Assembly (NCBI GenBank): GCA_018400535.1
Contig: JAGYMQ010000002.1
Coordinates: 1 to 41,371 of the forward strand
Source of the DNA: Candidatus Cloacimonadota bacterium
Lineage (GTDB): Bacteria > Cloacimonadota > Cloacimonadia > Cloacimonadales > TCS61
Length of the DNA stretch: 41,371 nucleotides
Reading direction: 5' to 3'
Both the position numbers and the translations under genes were made by a program. Positions within the stretch are counted from its first letter, which is position 1. Every line of letters starts with the position of its first letter. Shown here one piece after another: positions 1 to 9,305 of this stretch. The notes beneath the pieces are model-generated. The model was not told where the DNA came from, searched no databases, and was given only the letters and a program-made list of their open reading frames with translations.

Positions 1-40
1 GCTTGTAAGGCAGGCGCTCTCCCAACTGAGCTAAGCGCCC
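1..40 (-). tRNA. tRNA-Val(UAC), partial at window edge
   Basis: Read on the minus strand, this is the 5' part of a tRNA: acceptor strand GGGCGCU, a D-arm with GCUC...GAGC, an anticodon stem CCUGC and a loop CUUACAA whose anticodon is UAC (valine). The molecule is cut by the window start two bases into the 3' side of the anticodon stem, so the T-arm and acceptor 3' strand are not seen. It lies 27 bases after tRNA-Pro on the same strand, so the two are probably co-transcribed. Confidence 0.88.
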
Positions 41-67
41 ATATCTACAAAACTCACGACTATATCC

Positions 68-145
<78 letters not shown>

Positions 146-240
146 AACTGGCAGACAACAAAAAAAATGCCTTTTTCCAGTCAAGACTTTTTAGCCTTTG
201 TATTTAAAATCTTGTCTATGATTTGATTTATTAACATAAG

Positions 241-2460
241 TTAGAATGTCGTTCCAAACTGAAAATGTGGTTCCCAAGATCTATTTTCGAAATTATGAGC
301 ATAATCGAATCCGATCAAGCCGAAAGGACTGCGCACGCGAATACCTAAACCGGCACCTTTTTTCATTTCCCAAAAGTTAAAATCCTCAAAATGATGATAG
401 CCATCTCCGTTATCAAAAAAAATGATGCCAACAAATTGATCGCTACCGATCGGAACACCCAATTCGGTAGAAAAAAGTATCTCTCGTAAAGCCCCTTCCG
501 AAGGACCTACCGACCGATCGGCATAGCCACGGATCCCATCGGGTCCTGTTCCACCCAGATAAAATCTTTCATCAGGAGGTGCGCTTTTGTTATCATAACC
601 ATTCACATAGCCAAATCGCCATTTGGTGCGCAAAACAAGTTTCCACAAAATACGATTGAACCAGCTGACTTCGGCGATCTGTTTGTAATAATTGAAATCA
701 CCTTGCAGATAGCCACCAGCAACTTCTGAATAAAGCGTGAAATTTGAGCCAGAAGTTGGAAAGAAAACATTATCTCTGCTATCGCGAGAAATAGTCAAAG
801 ACATTGAGCTGTTATTCTGCCAGCCTTCCTCATCCAGTTCGATTAAAGTCTCAGAAGCTTGTTCCTCTTCACCATTCAGGATCGAATATTTTTTGGAATA
901 GAGGGAATATCCCAAGACCAAACGAGAATAATTTAGAAACGGTATTGGTCTTCCCAGCCGAATTGAAGCGCCGTTCGTGAAAACTTCATAGATATCCCAT
1001 TCACGATTTGTATGATAGATATCAGTTCCGATCAGGGTATTTGTATCGCGAAAATAAGGATTTGTGAAACTCAAAGTGAAATTTTGTGTTTGTCCACCAA
1101 ATTCCCATTTAAAACTACCTTTCCAGGCATTTCCCAGAAGATTATTATGACTCACAGAAAGCTGACCTACCAAGCCTTCTTGACTATTCAAAGCCACACC
1201 TCCGTTCGCTGTTCCGCTCACTTTATCGTTCACATTGATTGTGAGATCGATATCGCCATCATCGTTGATGATCTTTGGATTATCCACATAAATATCAGGC
1301 TCAAAGAAGCCTAGATTATAAATATTCTGTTGGCTTTTCATCAATTTGGATTGTTGAAAATAATTTCCTGGTGAGATCACTAGCTGACGTCTGATTATTT
1401 TTTCTTTTGTTTTACGATTTCCTGCAATGTGGATTTTCCTGACTTGAGCGCGATTATTCTCGCTGATATTCAATTCAATATCGATTTTATCACCAGTTTT
1501 CAGTAACTCATGTTCAAAATTCGCATAGATATATCCTTCTTCATAATACATTGATGATACTTTACCCAATTGTTCGTTAAATTTTTCCAGATCAAATATT
1601 TCGTTCTTGTTAAATTTGAATTGAGATTTGATAATATCTTCTGTAAATCGTTTGTTACCTTTCACAAATATTTTCCCAAAATGGTAAACATTTCCTTCAA
1701 AAACATAAATATCAATGATGAAATTTCCATCAACGACCTTTTTTCCCCAGTTAATTATATTAGCATCGATGAATCCATTTTTATTGTAGTAGGTGATAAT
1801 TCTATCCAGATCTTCAATGAATTTTTCTTGTTCAAATTTTCCTGAACGAAAAAGACTTTTTTTCTTTGTTTTAATTTTTTTCAGGATGTCTTTGGAAGGG
1901 ACTTTTTTATTGCCGTGAATATTGATCTTTTTGATGACAACTTTCGAATTTTCTGTGATTTTGACGGTAAGATCGATTTTATTCCCGGAAATGGAATTCG
2001 TGATAAATTCAGTTTCGGCCATATGATAGCCTTTTTCTTTGTATTTTTCGGATATTGCTCGAGTGGTTTCAGCTTTCAAAAAAGGAGACCAATAATTACC
2101 TTCTTTCATTTCCAGATCATCTTCAAAAGTGTGATCTTTAATTTTTTTATTTCCTGAAAATTCGATAGAATTAATAATTGGATATTCCAGAACTTCGATA
2201 TTGATCGCTATTCCTTGTGGCAAGGGCTCTGCAAAAAATTTCACATCATCAAAAACACCGAGTTGATATAGATTCTTGATCGTTTTGGAAATATATTCAT
2301 AATTTAATTCATCACCTACTTCGAAAGGTAGGAGCGACAAAATGAGTTCTTTATCAATATTTTGATTGCCAGAAATATTGATTTCCAAGATCAGCTCTTC
2401 CTGAGAGAAAAGCATTACTGCAAGCATAATCAAGCCAAAGCTGAGAAGCACTTTCTTCAT
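241..2460 (-). CDS. bamA: Outer membrane protein assembly factor BamA (Omp85)
   Basis: BamA is the core of the machine that folds beta-barrel proteins into the outer membrane. The 739-residue product has a signal peptide (about residues 1-20), then five POTRA repeats beginning near residues 24, 96, 176, 262 and 340, each with the typical ending in a G-N-x-x-(I/T) strand motif. A C-terminal 16-strand Omp85 barrel follows. The lid-loop motif GIRGY sits in the barrel and the last residue is phenylalanine, as expected for a barrel recognised by the Bam machine. Length is normal for the family. A GGAGG ribosome-binding site precedes the ATG. It proves the host is diderm. The tRNA-Pro and tRNA-Val genes lie directly downstream on the same strand. 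Confidence 0.96.
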   Translation of the reverse strand: MKKVLLSFGLIMLAVMLFSQEELILEINISGNQNIDKELILSLLPFEVGDELNYEYISKTIKNLYQLGVFDDVKFFAEPLPQGIAINIEVLEYPIINSIEFSGNKKIKDHTFEDDLEMKEGNYWSPFLKAETTRAISEKYKEKGYHMAETEFITNSISGNKIDLTVKITENSKVVIKKINIHGNKKVPSKDILKKIKTKKKSLFRSGKFEQEKFIEDLDRIITYYNKNGFIDANIINWGKKVVDGNFIIDIYVFEGNVYHFGKIFVKGNKRFTEDIIKSQFKFNKNEIFDLEKFNEQLGKVSSMYYEEGYIYANFEHELLKTGDKIDIELNISENNRAQVRKIHIAGNRKTKEKIIRRQLVISPGNYFQQSKLMKSQQNIYNLGFFEPDIYVDNPKIINDDGDIDLTINVNDKVSGTANGGVALNSQEGLVGQLSVSHNNLLGNAWKGSFKWEFGGQTQNFTLSFTNPYFRDTNTLIGTDIYHTNREWDIYEVFTNGASIRLGRPIPFLNYSRLVLGYSLYSKKYSILNGEEEQASETLIELDEEGWQNNSSMSLTISRDSRDNVFFPTSGSNFTLYSEVAGGYLQGDFNYYKQIAEVSWFNRILWKLVLRTKWRFGYVNGYDNKSAPPDERFYLGGTGPDGIRGYADRSVGPSEGALREILFSTELGVPIGSDQFVGIIFFDNGDGYHHFEDFNFWEMKKGAGLGIRVRSPFGLIGFDYAHNFENRSWEPHFQFGTTF

Positions 2461-2631
2461 TGATCCTCCATCTCCAATTCATTATCGTATCAAATTGCAG
2501 AATTAATCAGTTTTAAATTTATCCAAATATAAAAAAGGAAATTTTGAGTAAAGTGATTTATCGATAATTTTTTGATCACCGCAAAATTTCTTGACGGAAT
2601 TATTAATATTCAAATTTTCACACAAAACTTT

Positions 2632-2707
2632 GGGGCATTAGCTCAGTTGGGAGAGCGCTACACTGGCAGTGTAGAGGTCAGCGGTTCGAGCCCGCTATGC
2701 TCCACCA
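2632..2707 (+). tRNA. tRNA-Ala(GGC)
   Basis: This is a complete cloverleaf with acceptor stem GGGGCAU/AUGCUCC, a D-arm GCUC/GAGC, anticodon stem CUACA/UGUAG with loop CUGGCAG (anticodon GGC, alanine), and T-arm AGCGG/CCGCU with UUCGAGC loop. The CCA end is encoded at 2705-2707. A TTGACG box at 2591-2596 lies at a suitable distance to be its -35 element. The T-rich stretch right after the gene may serve as terminator. Confidence 0.96.
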
Positions 2708-2844
2708 TTGTTTTTCTATTACTATTTTTAACGATATCTGAATTATCGTAAAAACAAAACTAACCTTGTGAAATAGTGATAAAGTGACCACAACAAATTG
2801 ATAATTTCAATGGTTTAAGTATCAAAAAATCAAAAGATGACGTA

Positions 2845-2925
2845 ATGAAAAGAAGACTGATGCAATATCTTGTTATTTTTGTTCTCTTTACGGTGAATTT
2901 CTTTACAGCAAAAACTCGACTGTAG
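2845..2925 (+). pseudogene. Truncated signal-peptide-like ORF (26 codons)
   Basis: ATG at 2845 opens a 26-codon frame that stops at TAG. It starts M-K-R-R-L, continues with a hydrophobic run (LVIFVLFTVNFF) and ends T-A-K-T-R-L, which is what the first exon of an exported protein looks like: positive n-region, hydrophobic core, small residue near the cleavage site. Nothing that follows continues the frame, and a palindromic element begins 17 bases later. It has no good ribosome-binding site. It is either a decayed gene start or chance. Confidence 0.25.
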
Positions 2926-2941
2926 AATGTTCAGTAACGCA

Positions 2942-2999
2942 AAACTTTCCGAATCTTATCTGAAAAGCAAAATTTTTCAGGGAAAGCTTCGGAAAGTTT
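2942..2999. repeat. Nested 58-bp palindromic element
   Basis: A perfect 12-bp outer inverted repeat (AAACTTTCCGAA at 2942-2953, TTCGGAAAGTTT at 2988-2999) encloses a perfect 7-bp inner hairpin (CTGAAAA at 2960-2966, TTTTCAG at 2974-2980). The two are separated by 6- and 7-base unpaired arms. The shape resembles REP/palindromic-unit elements more than a classical terminator, because no T-run follows on either strand. It lies between convergent transcription units, where such elements commonly sit. Confidence 0.6.
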
Positions 3000-3123
3000 A
3001 AATATAAATTATATCAGCTCATAACTTTAGTTGCGGAAAACGTTTTTTTGGACAAAGAAACGTGCAATCAACGAAATATAGATAATCTACCCGTCAAGTC
3101 ATAACATAGAGAAAATTGGTCGT

Positions 3124-6100
3124 TCACACTTCTTTCACTTTTTTCACATGTTCTTTTGTTGTGAGAAAATAAAAAGCTGGAATGACAAACAGCGTCAGAA
3201 CTGTCGAAACGATCAAACCGCCGATGCTAACGATTCCCAGTGGTTGTCTGATCTCAACTCCCGAACTTCCCACGCCGAGAGCTAAAGGCAACATTCCCAT
3301 AATGATGGCTACTGTGCTCATTATGATCGGTTTGAATTTGGTTGGGCAGGCTTCAATAAGTGCAGTTTTTGTAGTTTTTCCTTGTTCGCGTAACATTTGT
3401 GTGTAATCCAGTAATAAAATGGCAGCATTCACGACGATTCCCAGCAGCATAATAACCGCCATCATTGAGATCATATTGAGAGTTCCGCCTGTGATAAAAA
3501 TCGATAGAATGACGCCGATCATAGCCAGTGGCAAAGTCAACAAGATCAAGATCGGTTTGGTAAAGCTTTCTAATATTGCAGCTAAGAGCATATATGTGAG
3601 TAAAATTGCAATGAGAAAGGCTTTTCCCATTTCGCGATTATTTTCCTGCATCATTTCACTACTCCCACCCCAATTAAATTGGTAGCCAGAAGGCAGGTCA
3701 ATTTGCTGTTGGATTTGCATCAAGGAATTCATCACGCCGCTTTGCACAAAACCTTCGGCAACATCACCGGTAAATTTGATAGTTTTGAATTTGTCACGAT
3801 GAACGATCATCGTTGAACCTTCTGTGAATTGCACGTCAGCCAGCTGCGAAATGCGGAAAGCTCCTTTTTGTGTGATAATTGGAATATTTTTTATTTTTTG
3901 CGGAGTATCGACAGATTCTTCAGAAAGAGAGAGACGAATATCATATTCATTTCCAGCTTCTTTATATTGCGTGGAAACAAGTCCTTCCACAGAAGTTCGC
4001 AAGATCAGAGCCAGATCATAGACCGTGACATTCATTTGCGACATTTTTTCCCTTTTGGGTAGTAAAGTAATCTCTGGTTTGCCTGGTCTGGAACTGCTAT
4101 CGAAATTTAATAAACCTGGAATATCTTTGCTTTCTGTCAGCAGTTTGTCAGTAATTTGATTCAATTTGGACATTTCTTGTCCTTGCAGGTAAAATTCCAG
4201 ATCGGAATCTCCGCCCCCTACAGAGCCTGAAATAGCCACTTTAAACTTTGCATTTGGAATATCGGCAAGTTCTTGAATGAATAGTGAAACCATCTCTTCG
4301 CTGGAGCGTTCTCTCTTTTCAACATCGACCAATTTCACGCTTATCTGGGCGAGATTGGGAGCTTCGTTCGTCCAACCCGCCGAACCAAGTGAAACCAGAA
4401 AGTGTTTTATTTCATCATATTTTTTCAAACGGTTTTCGATTTCTTCATACATTTCTGCTGTTTGTTGCAAATTATAACCTTCTGGTAATTCAAAATCGAT
4501 TCTGATATTTCCTTGATCCATAGATGCCATAAATTCAAAGCCTAATTGCGGAGCGACAAATATAAAGGTCAGGATCAGCATTAAAAAAGCAATTGAGATC
4601 GTAGCTATTGATCTGCCTTTATTTTTCAAAATTGCTGTTAAATGTCTTTGATAAGCTTTTTCCCATTTATGGAACATATTTTCCATCTTGTCACCGAGAG
4701 GATGTTTCTTTTTCTTTTCGGGCAAAATTATTGAAGCCATCATTGGTGTGATCGTGAAAGATATCAAGAGCGAGAAGATCGTAGCAAAAGCGACGGTGAG
4801 AGCAAATTCTTTGATAAATTGTCCAGCGATCGTCTGCATCATTGCCAGAGGAACAAAAACCACTATGTTCGTGAGCGTTGATGCGATTACAGCAACAGCA
4901 ATTTCCGAAGTTCCAATGCTGGCAGAATTGCGTCGATCATGTCCCAATTCTTTGTGACGGAAAATATTTTCCAGCACCACGACGGAATTTGTGACCAGAA
5001 TTCCGACAGAAGTGGACAAACCCATCAAGGATAAAATATTAATAGAGAAATCAGCGATCTGCATGGCGAGAAAAGTTGAGATGATCGAAGTGGGCATAGC
5101 GATGGCAACGATAAGCGTCGAGCGCAGATCGTGTAAAAAGAAAAGCAGAACGATCCCGGTAAAAATAATTCCCAGTATCACATTATTCAAAGTGTCTTGA
5201 ACAGAGCTTTTTATGAACCGTGAATCGTCTTCGATGATCTCCAATGAAGTTCCTCGCGGTAATTCATTGCGGATCATCGGTAGTTTCTTTTTCACCTCTT
5301 GTGCGATCGTCACAGGATTTCCTTCTGAAGTTTTGGTGATCTTGAGCGTGATGACATTTTCCTGTTTCAGATTGTTTATGTTATTAAAGTAGATCGAACG
5401 TTTGCGTACTTTGGCTGAAGTATCTTTTACCTCTGCTAATTGACGCAGCTTTTTCACGCCAAAAGGTGTGGGAATATCGATCTCATTCAATTGTTCAATA
5501 GTCTGTAATTCACCTTTCATTCGGACTGAATATTCTTCTTCATTTTGCTGAAATTGACCTGCTGGCATATCGAGATTTTGTGCTGCCAAAATTTGTGAAA
5601 GCTGCGGTAACGAGATCATGTTTTGAAAGACAACGCGATCATCCAATTCTACTTTTATCTCTCTTTCTTCGCCGCCGGTAAGATCAACTTTTGCTACACC
5701 TTCAATTTGTGAGAATAGGTCTTTCAAGCGTTTATCAGCAAAATCAAAGAGTTCACGGCTGTCCAAATTTCCAGAAAAAACAAGCGACATGATCGGCATT
5801 GCGCTGGGATCAAATTTGTCGATCGTTGGTTGTTCCGCATCAGCAGGAAGGTTCATCATAATTCCATCGACTTTTTGTTTCACTTCCTGTGAAGCCACAT
5901 CTACAGCTTTATCAAGTTCAAAAGCCAGAATCACCATCGATACATTTTCCATCGAATAAGATTCCACGTAATCTATTTTACTGATCGTTGATACAGCATC
6001 TTCGATCTTTTTTGTGATCTGCGTTTCTGTCTCTTGTGGACCAGCACCCGGGTAAATTGTCTGAACGGTAATAAATGGTAGATCGGCTTCTGGCATCAAA

Positions 6101-6204
6101 TTCAATGATAGACCAAAATAGGCAAGAACTCCGAAAACAATAAATACAGAAATGATCATCGTTATCATTACCGGTCTATTGATTGATAATTTAGTTAAAA
6201 ACAT
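3124..6204 (-). CDS. RND efflux permease (AcrB/HAE family)
   Basis: This 1026-residue inner-membrane permease is the pump of a tripartite efflux system that exports hydrophobic or toxic compounds. It begins with an amphipathic segment and TM1 (residues 10-30), has the two large periplasmic loops expected after TM1 and TM7, and the TM2-6 and TM8-12 bundles. Length is typical. One oddity: the TM4 motif normally reading G-x-x-V-D-D/N-A reads GILVTNSVVVLEN (residues 401-413), so the usual proton-relay aspartates are T405 and N406. TM10 has GIVVNAAIL instead of the AcrB lysine motif. It is the last gene of the tetR-tolC-MFP-RND operon, 26 bases after the adaptor gene, with an AGAGGA ribosome-binding site. 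Confidence 0.93.
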   Translation of the reverse strand: MFLTKLSINRPVMITMIISVFIVFGVLAYFGLSLNLMPEADLPFITVQTIYPGAGPQETETQITKKIEDAVSTISKIDYVESYSMENVSMVILAFELDKAVDVASQEVKQKVDGIMMNLPADAEQPTIDKFDPSAMPIMSLVFSGNLDSRELFDFADKRLKDLFSQIEGVAKVDLTGGEEREIKVELDDRVVFQNMISLPQLSQILAAQNLDMPAGQFQQNEEEYSVRMKGELQTIEQLNEIDIPTPFGVKKLRQLAEVKDTSAKVRKRSIYFNNINNLKQENVITLKITKTSEGNPVTIAQEVKKKLPMIRNELPRGTSLEIIEDDSRFIKSSVQDTLNNVILGIIFTGIVLLFFLHDLRSTLIVAIAMPTSIISTFLAMQIADFSINILSLMGLSTSVGILVTNSVVVLENIFRHKELGHDRRNSASIGTSEIAVAVIASTLTNIVVFVPLAMMQTIAGQFIKEFALTVAFATIFSLLISFTITPMMASIILPEKKKKHPLGDKMENMFHKWEKAYQRHLTAILKNKGRSIATISIAFLMLILTFIFVAPQLGFEFMASMDQGNIRIDFELPEGYNLQQTAEMYEEIENRLKKYDEIKHFLVSLGSAGWTNEAPNLAQISVKLVDVEKRERSSEEMVSLFIQELADIPNAKFKVAISGSVGGGDSDLEFYLQGQEMSKLNQITDKLLTESKDIPGLLNFDSSSRPGKPEITLLPKREKMSQMNVTVYDLALILRTSVEGLVSTQYKEAGNEYDIRLSLSEESVDTPQKIKNIPIITQKGAFRISQLADVQFTEGSTMIVHRDKFKTIKFTGDVAEGFVQSGVMNSLMQIQQQIDLPSGYQFNWGGSSEMMQENNREMGKAFLIAILLTYMLLAAILESFTKPILILLTLPLAMIGVILSIFITGGTLNMISMMAVIMLLGIVVNAAILLLDYTQMLREQGKTTKTALIEACPTKFKPIIMSTVAIIMGMLPLALGVGSSGVEIRQPLGIVSIGGLIVSTVLTLFVIPAFYFLTTKEHVKKVKEV

Positions 6205-6230
6205 CTATTTTCCTCTTTGTTCATTTTTCA

Positions 6231-7250
6231 TTATTTGATTATTTTCACTTTTTCCTTTTCGGAGATCAGGTTCAGACCTTCCACGATAACCTTGTCACCA
6301 ATCTGTAAACCATTAATGATCTCAATATTTCCATTTTGTTCACCGGTTTGAACGTAAGTCTTTTTTGCCTGCAAAGAATTTACCTTGTAAACGAATTTTC
6401 CCTTATCATCTTCTAATACTGTTTTACGAGCGAGTACGAAAGCTTCAGGATTTTCATAGGTGCTGATCTGAATATCAGCGATCACACCACTTTTACATAG
6501 ATTTTTTGGATTGGAAAAGATAAGATCAACAGGAAATGCATTATGAGTACGATCCATCGACATTGCTACTTCCACAACCTTTCCCTGCAGAATTGCATCT
6601 TTCCAGAGTGCTTTTGCTGTCATTCCTTTTTGAATTTCACAAATCTCGTCTTCTGTCACCCAAACACGTGCTTTCATTTTTTCAGTTTGGGAAATTATGG
6701 CGAGAACTGTTTCAGCATGCACGCCATCAGTTTCGCGCACGGAAATATTGGAAACGTAGCCAGAAATGGGAGCACGGACTTTCAGCATTTGTTGAGCTGC
6801 ATCCCAATTTGCTGCGCTCACGTCATATTGTGTTTTTGTTTGATCGAGTTCTTGTTTGGAAATTCCGCCGATCTCATAAAGATTTTTCATTCGTTCATAC
6901 GTTTTTTTTGCCAGTTCAAAAGCAGATTTTGCTTGCTTGAATTGGGCTGCTGGTGCATCTTTAGGAAATTCCATTAAAATAGAGTCTTTTTCGACGAGAT
7001 CTCCCACTTCGACATTGATCTTTTCGATCCTGCCACCGATCATCGCAGAAGCAGCAGATTGCCTGTTTCCGGATAATCTTGCCGAAAAATTCAAGCTTTT
7101 GACAAATTCTTCTTTTTCTATAATTTTCACTTTCACTGGAATTCCTTCTTCTTTATGAATGGATTCCATCGTAACGGTTTTCTCATTGTTTTTTTCGCAA
7201 GCTGTCATCAACGTCATTGCGACCAATATCATCAAAATATTTTTTTTCAT
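6231..7250 (-). CDS. RND efflux periplasmic adaptor (MFP/HlyD family) lipoprotein
   Basis: This 339-residue adaptor links the RND permease to the outer-membrane channel. The N-terminus is a lipoprotein signal with lipobox L-M-T-A-C (cysteine at about residue 18), so the mature protein is anchored to a membrane. A biotinyl-lipoyl-like region with IEKINVEVGDLVEKDSIL is followed by a helical hairpin (A-K-S-A-F-E-L-A-K-K), the second lipoyl half (VRAPISGYVSNI) and a C-terminal beta-barrel/membrane-proximal domain. The gene lies 10 bases after the TolC gene with an AGAGGAGAG ribosome-binding site, so translation is likely coupled across the operon. Confidence 0.93.
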   Translation of the reverse strand: MKKNILMILVAMTLMTACEKNNEKTVTMESIHKEEGIPVKVKIIEKEEFVKSLNFSARLSGNRQSAASAMIGGRIEKINVEVGDLVEKDSILMEFPKDAPAAQFKQAKSAFELAKKTYERMKNLYEIGGISKQELDQTKTQYDVSAANWDAAQQMLKVRAPISGYVSNISVRETDGVHAETVLAIISQTEKMKARVWVTEDEICEIQKGMTAKALWKDAILQGKVVEVAMSMDRTHNAFPVDLIFSNPKNLCKSGVIADIQISTYENPEAFVLARKTVLEDDKGKFVYKVNSLQAKKTYVQTGEQNGNIEIINGLQIGDKVIVEGLNLISEKEKVKIIK

Positions 7251-7260
7251 TATCTCTCCT

Positions 7261-8640
7261 CTATAATTCTCTTCCCAGAACTTTTTTCATTTGCTCATAA
7301 GAAATCATCGCTTGATAAACTGCATTCAGATAGTTCAAACGTGCCGATTTGAGCTGCAATTGTGCATCCAAAACTTCCAATTGATTGGAAACTTGATTAT
7401 TGTATCTTGCTTCGGCGATCGTCATACCTTTTTCAGCTAATTCGATATTCTCTCTTTGTGTTTTCACTTTTTCTAGATTTGTTTGCCATTGACGAAATGA
7501 ATTTCTCACTTCCAGTTGAATTTTTTCTTTCATATCTTGATCGGATAATTTTGCTTGTTTCAAGGAATGACGAGCTTTTGCGATCTTTGCTGAATTGGAA
7601 AAACCGGTGAAAAGTGGCATAGAAAATCCAATTCCTACCTGATAATAATTTCCCCAATCTTCGCTTTCGATCTGATTCTGATTTTGACCAAAATAATTAT
7701 ATTCTGCAGAAATTCCAATATTTGGCAGAAAATTTCCTTTTTCATAACGCAGCTGAACATGATTCACGGCGACATTAAGATCGGACAATTCCAATTCTAT
7801 TCGTTGATTAAGAGCTTCATTCAAAGCATTGTCCAATTCTATCTTGTCCATCGCTTGCAACTCGATCTCTTCGGTCAGTTTGATCTCTTCTTGCAAATTT
7901 AAATGATCCATAAAACTCTGTTTTGCCAGCTCGAAATTTTTCTCTGCTTCCATCAATTGCGGTTCGAGTTTTTTCACTTCCAATTCGGCTCGCAAAAGAT
8001 CATATTCTGAGACCAGACCCTGCTCGAATAAATGAGAGACTTGCTCCTGATATTTTCGGGCAAATTCCAAAGCATCTTTTTGGATTTCCACAACTTCTTC
8101 TGCCAGTTTGGTTTGATAATACATGTCTTTTGTTTGGAAGATAATATTCTGCTCGGTTAAAAAATAATTTTTTTCCTGCAGATGATAGAGTTTGCTGGCA
8201 ATATTGATGCCGTTGATCAATTTTCCACCCATAAAAATAACCTGATCGAGTTTCAGCTGTCCGAAAGCAGAATTTTCTTTTTCTTCAGCACTCGGATAGA
8301 GACCCTCAAAAGCAGAATCGATGTAGCCAGCGATCATTTGATCATTTGCCGTTGCTGTTGTATCCAGCATTGTGCTCAAAAGTGTGACCTCTGGAAGAGC
8401 CGAATCAGGGTATTGTGTTTTTTTATATTGATATCCGGCTGAAAAATTTAATTGTGGAAGCAAATTTCCGCGCACATTCTTATATTCTTCTTTGTATTTT
8501 CCCACTTCTTCACGAGCTGTTTGCAATTCTTTATTATTCTGGATCGCCAGTTCCACACTTTGAGAAAGAGAAAGCGATACTTCTGCCGATAAATTTCCGA
8601 GCACAAAGACAATGATCACAAAAATTAAATATTTTTTCAT
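7261..8640 (-). CDS. TolC-family outer membrane efflux protein
   Basis: This 459-residue protein is the outer-membrane channel of the efflux system. It has a Sec signal peptide (residues 1-19, ending L-S-A-E) and two OEP repeats of long amphipathic helices rich in Glu, Lys, Gln and Leu. The first repeat covers roughly residues 25-235, the second 255-455. An aromatic/glycine segment (YQVGIGFSMPLFTGF) marks a barrel strand and turn typical of TolC proteins. It lies 11 bases after the tetR gene and 10 bases before the adaptor gene, with ribosome-binding site AGAGGAG. The permease, adaptor and channel in one operon make a self-sufficient export system. Confidence 0.93.
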   Translation of the reverse strand: MKKYLIFVIIVFVLGNLSAEVSLSLSQSVELAIQNNKELQTAREEVGKYKEEYKNVRGNLLPQLNFSAGYQYKKTQYPDSALPEVTLLSTMLDTTATANDQMIAGYIDSAFEGLYPSAEEKENSAFGQLKLDQVIFMGGKLINGINIASKLYHLQEKNYFLTEQNIIFQTKDMYYQTKLAEEVVEIQKDALEFARKYQEQVSHLFEQGLVSEYDLLRAELEVKKLEPQLMEAEKNFELAKQSFMDHLNLQEEIKLTEEIELQAMDKIELDNALNEALNQRIELELSDLNVAVNHVQLRYEKGNFLPNIGISAEYNYFGQNQNQIESEDWGNYYQVGIGFSMPLFTGFSNSAKIAKARHSLKQAKLSDQDMKEKIQLEVRNSFRQWQTNLEKVKTQRENIELAEKGMTIAEARYNNQVSNQLEVLDAQLQLKSARLNYLNAVYQAMISYEQMKKVLGREL

Positions 8641-8651
8641 AAAATCTCCTC

Positions 8652-9221
8652 TTATCCAATCCCATTGAAAATAACTTCGATGGATGTATCGATCATTTCA
8701 TCGATATCCCAATTTGCTTCTTCCAGAAATCTGCCGATGAAACTGCCATAAGTGACGCCCAGGATCATTAGAACCAAAGAATCATTCAATTCGTAGGATA
8801 CTTTTTTGTTTTGAATTCCTTGCTCAATTATCCCTTTGACCAGCGAAAAATCTGTTTCCATCAGGTGTTTTCTGTGTTCTTCTAAAAATTTCTTTGCTTT
8901 GACAGGTAATCCTTCATTTTCGAAAAGTTTGAAAAAGGGCAGATTTTCTTTCATCATACTGATCTTCAAACTCATATAAGTTCGTAATTTCTCACGCACT
9001 GTCTCTGCCTTTTTGACTGCATTTTGCAATTGTTCTTCAAATTCATTCATTTTCAGCAGGATCATTTTCGCCAGAATTTCTTCTTTACTTCTGAAATAAT
9101 AATAAAGAGCTGTTTTATTGATACCACATTCTTGCGCAATATCATCCAGCGTGATCTTTTCCAGCCCAAATTTCAGAAAGGCGTGTTCAGCAGCTTTCAA
9201 TATTTCGCTTTGACGATCCAT
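8652..9221 (-). CDS. TetR/AcrR-family transcriptional regulator
   Basis: This 189-residue protein has an N-terminal TetR helix-turn-helix (about residues 8-52) with the signature ITLDDIAQECGINKTALYYYF, followed by a helical ligand-binding domain. It is the first gene of the efflux operon, so it probably represses its own operon and is released by an efflux substrate. This is inferred from layout; ligand unknown. The start is supported by GGAGAA seven bases upstream. A 13-bp inverted repeat in the upstream region (9256-9305) flanks a TTGACA box and is the best operator candidate. Confidence 0.93.
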   Translation of the reverse strand: MDRQSEILKAAEHAFLKFGLEKITLDDIAQECGINKTALYYYFRSKEEILAKMILLKMNEFEEQLQNAVKKAETVREKLRTYMSLKISMMKENLPFFKLFENEGLPVKAKKFLEEHRKHLMETDFSLVKGIIEQGIQNKKVSYELNDSLVLMILGVTYGSFIGRFLEEANWDIDEMIDTSIEVIFNGIG

Positions 9222-9255
9222 ATATTCTCCTTTATGAATTTAATTTTTTATTCAC

Positions 9256-9305
9256 AAATTCAAAAATTAGATGCAAGAAATGCTGTCAACCAAATTTTTG
9301 AATTT
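9256..9305 (-). promoter_or_regulatory. Candidate promoter/operator of the tetR-efflux operon
   Basis: A perfect 13-bp inverted repeat, AAATTCAAAAATT (9256-9268) and AATTTTTGAATTT (9293-9305), is separated by 24 bases. Between the arms, on the minus strand, lies TTGACA (9289-9284), a consensus -35 box oriented toward tetR. A further copy of the half-site core TTCAAAAAT lies at 9318-9326. This is a suitable layout for TetR autoregulation. The -10 box is not obvious. Confidence 0.5.

Larger units (their letters stand above)
2708..3123. other. 416-bp spacer between tRNA-Ala and the efflux operon
   Basis: The spacer separates convergent units. It holds an 8-bp inverted repeat (TTGTTTTT/AAAAACAA) enclosing an ACGATA/TATCGT hairpin just after the tRNA, a short signal-peptide-like ORF (2845-2925), the nested palindrome 2942-2999, and a weak hairpin ACGTTT (3040-3045)/AAACGT (3058-3063). 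On the minus strand the last is followed by a few T residues and could be the terminator of the efflux operon. No intact gene is seen. Confidence 0.6.

Noticed and set aside
186-216. CAAGA...TCTTG inverted repeat downstream of bamA as terminator
   Set aside because: The stem is interrupted and no T-run follows on the minus strand; the TTGACT inside it more likely belongs to the tRNA promoter.
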